From: Axinella damicornis
Taxonomy: Eukaryota > Porifera > Demospongiae > Axinellida > Axinellidae
Assembly (NCBI GenBank): GCA_963931865.1
Contig: OZ007507.1
Span: 5,887,148 to 5,951,147 of the forward strand
Length of the DNA: 64,000 nt
Direction of reading: 5' to 3'
Part shown: in pieces, positions 32,363 through 42,200 of the stretch
How the letters are laid out: the number at the start of each line of letters is the position of its first letter
Position numbering within the stretch: position 1 is the first letter of the stretch
The notes under the pieces: model-generated
What the model was told of the DNA's origin: nothing
The model's database searches: none
Seen by the model: the letters and a program-made list of their open reading frames with translations, nothing else
Program-made: the position numbers and the translations under genes

Positions 32363-33894
32363 CTACCTAAGTTTGTACATAATCCCATGCATTGCTAGGA
32401 GGGGAGCTGCTTGCTGAATAACTCTGTTGATAGCCTCCCTATTTTCCTTGCTGTAAGGGTCAAAGTTCAAATGTTGTGACCTCTTGAATCTTCCTTGACT
32501 GTTTTCAACTGCACAGTTAATGGTTTCATTTGATGTCGAGAAGTCAAGAAACTCCAGCATGTGGATCAGTTCTTCATGTAGATTGGTCTGCAGGTTTTCA
32601 TACAGAACAACGTGCACTGGAGTGTTGTTCTGAGCAAGCCAGGTATGCAGGAGGAAGGACCACGCCATCCCCTTGTACTCGACAAACCAGTCCCACTTGG
32701 AGTTGCCTGTGATATACATGTAGAACAACAGTAATCACACTCTTGTGTCTGAGGCGTATGCTTTCAACTGGGCATCAGCAATTGTGATTTTGCGTACAAC
32801 AATATTGATTGATGCCAGTGTTATTGTAGTACTCTAGTGCATGCCCCAGCTGCAGGGATTAATAGCAGTCACCCAAATAAATAGTACTATGCTGAGACCA
32901 TAGTAGATGGATAGGTGGATAATTGATCTCGTTCCCAAGCCCATCCCCTTAGGGGGAAGGGCCTGGGAATGAGGCTAGTGGATATAGATATTAATTTTTT
33001 CAAACAAAGTTACTTACTGATAAAGGTAGTTTCATCTGCAACCCCAACATGGTTATTCACTGAGCGTTTAAAGTTCCATCTCCTGTTGGCCTCACTCAAT
33101 AGAGCTTCAAAAGGATCCCTCACAATCAAAATTGCTTTGTCATACCTCTGTTTGCCCATGGCTATCTGAATATCCTTAGGGAGGTCAGTAGTGTCTGTAT
33201 GGTGTGTCTTCACTGCAATGACATTCCCGCTACAAACTGATTCCCCTGGGAAAACAATCTTCAGTCCTCCATCACAGTAGATGGATCCTGTGAATACTCC
33301 AGTTGCTTGCTCAAGTAAGTGTCGTACCCAGGTATTGCCGGAACCATGGAAGCTAACCAGAGCCACTATCGGGCCTTTCCTGTCCGAGAACGCCCTTCCT
33401 TTGCATCTCTTTTCATTTGGGTTGCCTGGAAGCAAGAGCATACTGGCTGCTTGGCATTGGTAGTACCTACTCAGGGAAACATGGTCTAGATTTGACAACC
33501 CTTTCAGCTCATTAAAATCCACCTTCTTCTTCAGTACATTCAAAGGGACAAGCTCTTGAACTTTCGAGGGTCCTGGGGCTATGAAAGGGGTGGGATCATC
33601 TGCAGTTGAATCATTCTTTTGCTGTGGGCATTTGCAATGGCATGATGTACGAACGCCCCTGTATCCGCCCATAACATCATTGATAGTCCTACGATGAAAA
33701 CTGGAGGTAATCATCAGAATTGGTATGCTCCCGTCCCAACAGAATCCAACAAGACTCACCAGGGCGCACAAAAACGTGAATACGGCCAAGAGAACATGTT
33801 TTTTGATCGCAACGTTTCTTACAAAATTTCTCATTGCAAAGTGATCTGCCGCAAAGAAAGGGGCGGGGCTCACAAACGAACATTCGCGCCTCAA
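32363..33894 (-). CDS. WSCD-type sulfotransferase, two exons
   Basis: Exons 33894-33018 and 32706-32363 (406 residues; phase-1 junction, GTAAGT donor, TATATCACAG acceptor). A type II membrane protein: short N-terminus, one hydrophobic anchor (HVLLAVFTFLCALVSLVGFCW), then a lumenal sulfotransferase domain. PAPS-binding motifs: VSFHGSGNTWVRHLLEQATG (5'-phosphosulfate loop) and ILIVRDPFEALLSE (3'-phosphate loop). Both, and the GSIYCDG context, are typical of the WSC-domain sulfotransferase group, but no cysteine-rich WSC domain is present. The Golgi is the expected site. Substrate unknown. A second in-frame Met at 33834 (MRNFVRNV) gives a more usual short cytosolic tail and may be the true start. 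Confidence 0.82.
32924..32977. mobile_element. 54-bp TAGCCTCG fold-back element
   Basis: TGATCTCGTTCCCAAGCCCA pairs with GGGCCTGGGAATGAGGCTA. Flanks GTGGATAAT and GTGGATATA. Lies in the sulfotransferase intron. Confidence 0.6.
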
Positions 33895-34472
33895 AAATCG
33901 TGCTGGAAAGATGAACTAGTTTTCTGAACAAATCACCAGTTTAAGAGTATCTCTCTTCCCCTCGTCTCTTCATGCGGGACGGACATGCTTTATGTAATCG
34001 ATCGCTCTGTAGTTCCTCCTTTTAATGAGATTCATTTTGTGAGAATGGCCCTCAAAACGGCCTTGCCGATTTTTAATGATATTCATTGATCCTCCATGCA
34101 CATATTAACCCTTTATCCACAGAATTCTTCCCACCAAGACAACATTTTCATGCATTCAGCGCACACCACTTTCGTAGGTATACTCCTCTCAGCATTCGCT
34201 CCTCAGCGGCCAAACTTGGTGGGGCCCGCACACATGGAGAGACCCGATATTCATGACCCCCCACAAGCCCAGCAATCGGAGGTCAAAGGTGGACGTCAGC
34301 CGGATTTTTGCCCAGCAGTTTCCTAAACTTGGGGCAGATCGCACACCTTACACCACCAATTTGCATGTTACATGTATCTTGAGCCCCTGGGTAGGGTCTA
34401 TGAATATCATTAAAATCAAAAATCCTCGGGTCGATGAGTCTGATTAAAACTTAAAAGCTCCCACAATGCGAA

Positions 34473-34567
34473 GGGGGGGGGGGGGGGGGGGGGGCAGTAG
34501 CCCCTTTTCAATACCCCCCCCCCCCCCCCCCCGTTTCTACATGTAATGGGGGGGGGGGGGGGGGGGG
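34473..34567. repeat. G22 - C19 - G20 homopolymer triplet
   Basis: G at 34473-34494, C at 34514-34532, G at 34548-34567, with short unique spacers. It could form alternative hairpins or quadruplexes. Lies downstream of SAP30BP. Confidence 0.9.
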
Positions 34568-34680
34568 TGCGTGCCAAAATCTGACCAAATTTTTGAGTTC
34601 GTCCCTCAAGTTGTCCCTAAGCCCTCTGAAGCCTTTTTGGTCTCTTTTTGGACTGACGAGAAGCCCTACATTGCCCTAAC

Positions 34681-34743
34681 CCATTGACGTTTAGACCCTA
34701 TGCACTTGTAGGCTACAAGTGCATAGGGTCTAAATGTCAATGG
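34681..34743. repeat. 63-bp perfect-arm palindrome downstream of SAP30BP
   Basis: CCATTGACGTTTAGACCCTA pairs with TAGGGTCTAAATGTCAATGG; the arms run on to CACTTGTAG/CTACAAGTG at the centre, about 30 bp each with one mismatch. It lies 58 bp past the stop codon, so it may be a transcribed 3' hairpin or a small fold-back element. Confidence 0.7.
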
Positions 34744-34801
34744 GCCGTAAAGGGTTAACTTAAACGAAATCACTGTTAAATTAAACGCAATAACACGCAG
34801 G

Positions 34802-35782
34802 CTACTTCGCTAGCTTGCTGAGCTCTTTGCTCAGCTTGGCTTGTGCCAGGGCCTGAGCCCCAACTGCTGAGGTTTTGTCCTTGCTTGGGCTAGCTCCCCT
34901 ACTGCCTCCAGAGTCCGCACTTGTGCTAATGTCCCATTTGCTCTTGCGCTGTTTCTTCGGGGGTTCCTGAGAACTGCTTGCGGAGGCAGCGGGTCTCTTG
35001 GTCCCTGTCACAAACTCTATCTTAGTCCTTTCAAGTTTTGCCTTCTCTTTCTTCTCATATGCTTTCTTTTGAGCTCTCTGGAGGTTGTCAAAATATGATT
35101 CTTCTCCCCACTCACGAGGGTTAAACAAATGCTCAGGATAGTTTGTGCCAAACTCATCTAATTTACACTTTTGCACCAGCTTCTCATAGATGCTTGGATT
35201 TCGAATGTCCTTCCTCTTTTGCACATTTTCATTGAAGCCAATGCCCAGTCTGTCTTTCTTTTGCAAGAAAGCTGTGATTTTCTCTCTTAGAGCATTTGAG
35301 CATCGTCCTGGGAGTTCGGGGGGTAACTGAACGTTAGAAATTGGTAGAAACAGGGGGGTTGTCAGCTCACTAATCTCCACATGCCTTCTTTCAGACTGCG
35401 GGTCATCAACGACTTCAATGACAGGGACCACCTCATTTGGTTGACCTATCTTTTCAATACCAGTTTCAGTGACCCGTAAAGATGAGGAACTGTTCTCAAA
35501 CACATTGCCTAAATCCACATTTCCATCTTCCATGTCTTTGCTCTCATTTTGTTCATCCTCCTCATCAGCATAGTAGTCAACCAGGCCAGTGTTGGGGGCA
35601 GAATGTACAATGGGCTTAACAAACAACGGAGGGGTGGTGGGCTGGCGTGGCTTCGAAGGGGGGATCCCCAGGGTGTTGGCAGCCATTGATGGAGGAGTGT
35701 TTCCCACAGATACTCGTTCATCTTCACTGTCTGAGATTTCTGAGTCCCCAGTGTAACTCACCAGTCCTTTACGGGATGACAT
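34802..35782 (-). CDS. SAP30BP: SAP30-binding protein homologue (HCNGP family)
   Basis: 326 residues, intronless (human about 308). A nuclear, splicing- and transcription-related protein in other animals. The diagnostic central domain is present: LPPELPGRCSNALREKI, then RNPSIYEKLVQKCKLDEFGT, NYPEHLFNPREW and KLERTKIEFVTGTKR. The N-terminus has the family's GLVSYTGDSE and GLVDYYADEED acidic repeats; the C-terminus is basic (EPPKKQRKSKWD) and fits nuclear import and RNA association. Start ATG 35782 gives MSSRKGLVSY, the expected beginning. Divergent from AMD1 with about 510 bp between start codons. Confidence 0.94.
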   Translation of the reverse strand: MSSRKGLVSYTGDSEISDSEDERVSVGNTPPSMAANTLGIPPSKPRQPTTPPLFVKPIVHSAPNTGLVDYYADEEDEQNESKDMEDGNVDLGNVFENSSSSLRVTETGIEKIGQPNEVVPVIEVVDDPQSERRHVEISELTTPLFLPISNVQLPPELPGRCSNALREKITAFLQKKDRLGIGFNENVQKRKDIRNPSIYEKLVQKCKLDEFGTNYPEHLFNPREWGEESYFDNLQRAQKKAYEKKEKAKLERTKIEFVTGTKRPAASASSSQEPPKKQRKSKWDISTSADSGGSRGASPSKDKTSAVGAQALAQAKLSKELSKLAK

Positions 35783-36208
35783 GCTGATGGTAAGTTTGGG
35801 CTGAATGTTTTCTCACCTAGCCTACGGGGATATAAACAGTAAATCCAGTAGGCGAATAAACGTACATTTATACACAGTGGACTCCTTTACTAAACTTACA
35901 GTCTAGTCTCGCATGCCAGTGAGTGAGAAGAACAGCCAATGACTCGACTATAGCTACATGTACTATATGTACTCACAATAAAAACATTTCGAAATTATTT
36001 TTGGTTCGCTAAAATAGGGCAGTTGCGCAATTACCTTGTCTAGCCACGTGCTTGCGAAGAAAAGCAAACTTGAGGAATCATCTGCTCGCTTTTGACAGTG
36101 CTGTGTACGTGTAGTGCAGTGTCGCTTCTTAAAGCGAGAGAGGTGAAATCAGGAGGAGTGCAGCCGTATGTGACTCGGCTAAAGCCCTCCCGTCTGACTT
36201 GATTACCT

Positions 36209-36232
36209 ATGAAAAGTGGACTGGATCAATAG
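36209..36232 (+). CDS. Candidate uORF in the AMD1 leader (7 codons)
   Basis: ATG AAA AGT GGA CTG GAT CAA TAG, 60 bp before the AMD1 start. AMD1 mRNAs of vertebrates carry a six-codon polyamine-sensing uORF; here the length is similar but the peptide (MKSGLDQ) is not. The transcription start is unknown, so it may not be in the mRNA. Confidence 0.35.
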   Translation: MKSGLDQ

Positions 36233-36292
36233 TACGTAGTGCCCACTGCGTGCTGAGCAGTGCTGTATTTGCAAAAGAGTACAACTTTCACC

Positions 36293-39200
36293 ATGTCTGA
36301 CGGGGGCAACCAGGTTGGTCGTCGGTTCTCAGTGGAAGAGGTGGGGTTCTTTGAGGGTGCTGAAAAGCTGTTGGAAATGTGGTTCCTCTTACCTGGCACT
36401 GAGGAGGCGAGCTCCATGGGGTTACGAGTTATACCAAAGTACGTGCAATGCAGAGATTGGGGGATGGTGAAAGTACGTCCCTGTAAAATGTTTATCTTGG
36501 AGAGAGGGGGTCACACAAGTACTCAGCAGGAGGTGCATGATGCCTGATAGTAGCCTCGTTCTAGCAACTCAATAAAGTGTGCGTCACACAAGCGTGGAAA
36601 TGTGGAAATGTTTCCGGAAACAAATGTGCACCCACCTAATACAAAGCCTAAGGTCCTGACCACGCCCATAAACCAATTAACGAGGCTTGGTAATCTATGT
36701 TCCCAGGCCTTCTCACCCCAGCATTTGTCGCTTTCAGTACTAATGATAAACGCTGAGGTGAGAAGGCCTGGGAATGAGGCTAGCCTGATAGCAGTTAATT
36801 TTCAGTATCACTGGTTGCTAATGCTGTCACATACATGTACTGGTAGCATTGAAGTGAAGGATCCCCCTACTTAGCCCTGTCAGGGTCACTTAACTGTGTT
36901 GTAGGAATGTTGAAAACATTCCCAGCTTTGTATTGCACCAACAGAAAGTAGTCTAGACTTCCTTTGGAAGAGGTGGCACTCACTCCCTGAGGACCCTGAC
37001 TATGTATCAGTCGACTGTTTTACCGTCCAAAATAGCCACATTGGTCCACCCCCATCTTGACCATGCTTGATCATCCATTGATTCCACCGTCTGTTATGTA
37101 AGTAAGTGTGTTCGCGTGCGCATCATTTTGCTTAGCTCGTCTGCCTATGCTCACATTTCTTTTCTGCCTACAAAATCTACAAGACGTGTAACCTTCGTTG
37201 AGACAAATGTCAAGTGACCTACTCTTGTGTACCTGAGACTTCCATCCTACTGTCCAGGTCAAAGTGGGTGGAGCTTCTTGATCTGGTACACTGCCAGATA
37301 GTCAGTACTTGCAGCAATGGCTTCATGGATGCCTACATGCTCAGGTGAGAGATGGGAGGGAGGGAGGGAGGGAGGGAGGGAGGTATGTATGGCCGGCCAT
37401 AGGCGGGTCGGAGACGGGCTATGTATTATGGTGTTTTTGACTGCATTCCCCCCTTGCAGTGAGAGCAGTATGCTAGTGTCCCAGAATCGCTTTATCCTGA
37501 AAACGTGTGGCACCATTGCACTCCTCTATGCCATCAAACCACTCATGAGCCTGGTGCAGGAGACCTTTCCAGGAGCCATAGTGATGGTGAGTGGAGAGAG
37601 GAAGGGAGGGAGTTTGTGAGGGGAGATGAGCAAGGGAGGAGGAAGGATGGTATGTTGCACTCCTGGTAGGGGAAAATTGTGCCACGTAATCAATGTTTGA
37701 CTACTTAGGAATGGCCTACAAAGATTCTGACTACATCGTCGCGGTTGCTATCATGCAGTGACCCAACCGTACAATTTGGGGCTGCAACTCCTCTTGGTGG
37801 TGGAGATTCAAGCGCTTTTGTCGTGCCGTCGGCCGCCATTGCTCAAGCACTCTCTTCAAGTTTTGTTACCAGTACTGCTCTTATGAAGGGTCCACCAGGA
37901 TTCTGACCGCACAACCATGATTGCTCTCGTTCACTGACGCTTACATGCCAAACTCACCGTGCTTGAGAGATAGGAATGGCTTACAACGGTTCTGACTACA
38001 CGGTCATGATCGCTACCATGCAGCAACCCAAACGCAAAATTTTGGTGCTGAAATTCACCATGGTGGTGGAGATACGAGGGCTTTTGTCTGGCCGACGGTC
38101 GCCATTTCTCGTTCGCTCTCTTCGAAGTTTGTTGCCAGTATAGCTGTTCCGAAGGCCCCACAATAATTCTGACCACACAGGTGTGATTGCTGTCGTTCAC
38201 TGATGCTCACATGCCGAAAGTCACTGTGCTGATGAAGTTGTGAGCACTGTAGTAAGTTCTTGTCTTCCCTTTGGATGCCATTGCTGACTTCCCTTTGGAT
38301 GCCATCGACTGAGCATGGTCCTCACGTGACATGTGCGTTAATTGGAATGAGCTGCAGTACCTAGCTTGCGCGTCCAGCCAGTTGCAACCGGTTGCAATGC
38401 GGCTACCAGGAGTGCGGTTTCCCCTCGAAGGAAATAAGGGAAATAAGAGGGAGGGATGGACGGAATTTGGGAAAAAAAGGGAAGTCATAATGCAAGAGCT
38501 TTCCAGTGTTTAATTGCCGGCGCCGTGACTTCTGGTGAGTTTGCTTGGGGAAGTATCCATGAATGGAGTGTATATGCGCCTGGTTTGCCAGCGGTTTTAT
38601 AGACCTATGCCTTTACTATCCACAACCCAGGTATCAAGTCGTAGCCTCTAACTGCTTGGCCGGGATAAGCCGTTGTTGCTTGCCAGATGGTCAATCCGCC
38701 TCGTATAAAATCAGTGCACATTTTGCGCATTTTTGTTCCCCCCCCCCCCCCCCCCCCCCCCCCCTCCCCCTGAGCAGCACAAAGCAGTACCATTCGAAAG
38801 TGCAGGAATAGGACTATACAATAGCCAGCCTAATGGAGATGTGTCCTCTGGTTACTGCCTTTGACCAGGGGAGCTATCTCAAGATTCTCCCCCAGCATTT
38901 TGCTGAGGCTTTGTGCCTGCCTGAGAACGCCAGGAACTGTTTTGAGAAGGGAGCAACATCAGAGGTACCGAGATGTGTGCTGTAGCTCTGGATGAGGCCC
39001 ATGAGATGTTAGTGAACAAGGATATCAAGACCACAAAGAATACCTCAACAAGATCTACAGCCAAGCGCTGTAAGCAGCTCAAAGAGCAGATCTCCCCCCC
39101 TAGTGCAAAGGAGAGCACGGTCAGCATTTTTTATGGTACCCCCATGTTGCTTGCTGTGAGGAAAATGTAGAGAGCATGAAATCCAAGCTGTGTGACTCAC

Positions 39201-42200
39201 ATGTGCTAGACACAACTCAGGAGAACAGAGTGTTATAGGGGATAGCTGCCACTCCAGAACAGCATGCAGACCTTCAGGGGCATAGGCCAGAAGTATTATG
39301 AAGCCTATGTGAAGTACTACATTGTGAGAGACCACTCCGTTTCAGACGCCTACTAACTTTCTGTGCTCGGAAAAATCTCAAAGAAAGATTAATCAAAAAA
39401 AAAACGTGAACAGAAACTGGTAAGTACGAGTATCAGGCGACAGCAAGGGCGTATCGAGCCGCCGAAGGCGGCGAGAGGGCATGTAACTAGTGTAAACGGC
39501 AAAATTCAAAGTAGCGTTATTTATAGAACGTCGCTACTATTATTAGCAACACCGGATGTTCGCGAGATACGCGGCGCTACTACCACAACTCAGCCTTCCA
39601 CTGTCGACATGTTGTCTTCTGGCCTTCCAAGTTTCGCCAGTAAACTCTGACGAACCGCATCATTCAGTGGTGACGGTCGTGTGCGAAGCCTACGGTACCT
39701 GCAAGCTATACCCGCGGCTCGCAAGACAGATGGCGATGTCGCTACCAGCCGGGGACCCTTGGATGGCGTATTATACTCACTCAGTGACGGTCCTTCGCGC
39801 TTCCTCTCATGTCTCTCCCGAGTCTCCATCGATCTATACAGCTAGCTAGCTGGCCGGCTTTAGACAATATTCCGCAAAATTCGCATAATTGCATCCTTTT
39901 TCAGTATACGGTTGTACTAATAATAGTTGTGTCGATCTAATAATAGTATATCCGGTCTGCGGTTTTGAATCTTGCCGTTTACATTGCGAGTACAAGAGTT
40001 ACATGCCCTCTTCCCTTTAGGGTTTATGCGCCCTTGGCGACAGCTAGCCTGGAGTGCTCAGACACAGTGTATTGAGCAACATAGGGGTGAGCAATATTCG
40101 GAACTCCCCGCGCCATCTGCACTCCCTCCAAACGGTGTACCACACAACACACCACACAACACAGCGTAGTTAAGGACTGGCTGGGTCTAGTAATAGTGTG
40201 AGTCTCACCCCAAAAGGTGTGAGTCTCACCAAGAGATTTATGAACTCTTGGCCTCAGGCGTGATCACAACGTATACGTTTTCGTTTGTTCAATAAACGTC
40301 TGTATATTGCCATTGGTGGAAGGACTGCTGCAATGATGGCCATTCCTGTGCTGTAGCTGGGTTGGTGCTTGGCTGGGTAATTCCTATCTCTGTTTCCTCC
40401 CCAGGATATCTTCTACTCCCATCGCAACTTCCAGAGACCCCACCTCCAGGAGCACCCTCACCATAGCTTTGAAGAGGAGGTGTGTGTTTGTATGTTAAAC
40501 GTACCTGGTTCTCATCGGGTTTCACGCTACATTCTTCACACAATTGCCCCTGTAGCCCTCCTGTGCACATTCGTGACTAACCACACCCACTCATTTATAA
40601 GCTTTCAGTAGTCAAAAGCCTAAGGCCACCCATTCAGGCAGAAAAATTCATTGCCAGAAATGGAGGCCTTTCAAGGTGAGGCGACTGTTTGCTATGACCA
40701 TTCGTGCAAGGAGGAGAGAAATGGCCCATCCAAGAGCCAAGCCTTAGACGTGGCCATGTGGCATTGCAAATTGAAAGCTGTAGCTTCATTCCCAGGCGTT
40801 CTGCCTCCAGGTTTGGGTGTATAGAAACTGATGTTTGGTGATGGCTAGCACTTTTAATAGACACTTTTAGCATCCAGAATTGCAAGATATGTTGCTTAGC
40901 GTCATCTTCCTCCACTTCTCAGTATGGTAGGAGGGCACTTGCCATATTTGGCAGTGCTGCTCTCTGATCACTGTGCAGGTGGCTGGAGGTATAGCAACTG
41001 GCCTAATATGGTATGCCAGCCTTCCCACCCCTCGGCTGTCATATAGAGCCATGGCCAAACACTTGGATTGTCGTTAAGTGGTATGTACATAATATATAAG
41101 TCATTGGCACAATGCAGGTCAAGAACTTTTGTAAGAGATATCGTTGAGCTTATAGGAGTGGACAGCAAAGTTTAGTTGGCAAAGTTCCTGTATTTCGAAC
41201 TGACAATCTTCCGTGGAAGTCAAGGTATTGGATCCAAATTCAGTTCCATTCAAGGGAATCTTTGGATGGACAATTATGCTGCAGCTAATGACAAAATAGA
41301 GCAATGAGCCTATACAGTTTCATGGTGTAGAATGTATCAAACGTGACCAGGCCCATTGCTGAATACCATTCTTGCTTTAAAACTGTTTTGTTTCTCCATC
41401 TTGCAGGCACACTTTCTTGACCAGATATTTGAAGGTGAGTTACAATTACCATATAGCAATGTTCTCAAGGGAGGTAGGAGTAAGGTACAGGTGTTCTAGC
41501 GATCGATGTTCCCGAGGGAACCAAGGATAAGAGTACAGGTGTTTCACAGGAATAAGGGCGGTTTTGGCCTAGTTCCTGGGAATGAAGATACAGGTGTTCA
41601 TGTTTTGTATCGAGGCTTGTATCTATTACTGTAGATGGTGCTGCCTATGCCCTTGGCCGGTTAAATGGGGACACCTGGTGAGTACAAACTTTGTTTCTGG
41701 GAACCTTGTTAGACCATGTACATGACATGTTTACATAGGAACTATTATATACTACTTTGAGGACATTTGCAAACATCAGAACACCTTGGAGAACTGACTT
41801 TGCCTTCTTCCCTCCTCTCCCTTCCTCCCTCCCTCCCTATCCCTCCCTCCTCCATCTCCTTAGGTACCTGTACACCATGGAGAATTGGAAACACCCACTG
41901 GAGGTCCCGGATCAAACACTCGAGGTGAGGTTGATCTAGTAGAATATGTACAGCATTTTATGGATGTGTAGTTTTATCTACTAGCCCACGAAGTGTAGCC
42001 CATGAAGTGTATCCTTGCACTGTGTGTTCCTCGGCATTGCCAACACCTGATCGACACGTGTAAGGCCAGTGAACACGTCCCATTTGAGAGCTTTGTTAAC
42101 CTCGTACCCAGGCCATGTGTGGGGAGAGAGAGTGGTCTGGTACTTGCATCTACTGTTTGCTCAGGCATGAAATCATGGTAGTACCAATTCTGTCCATTGC

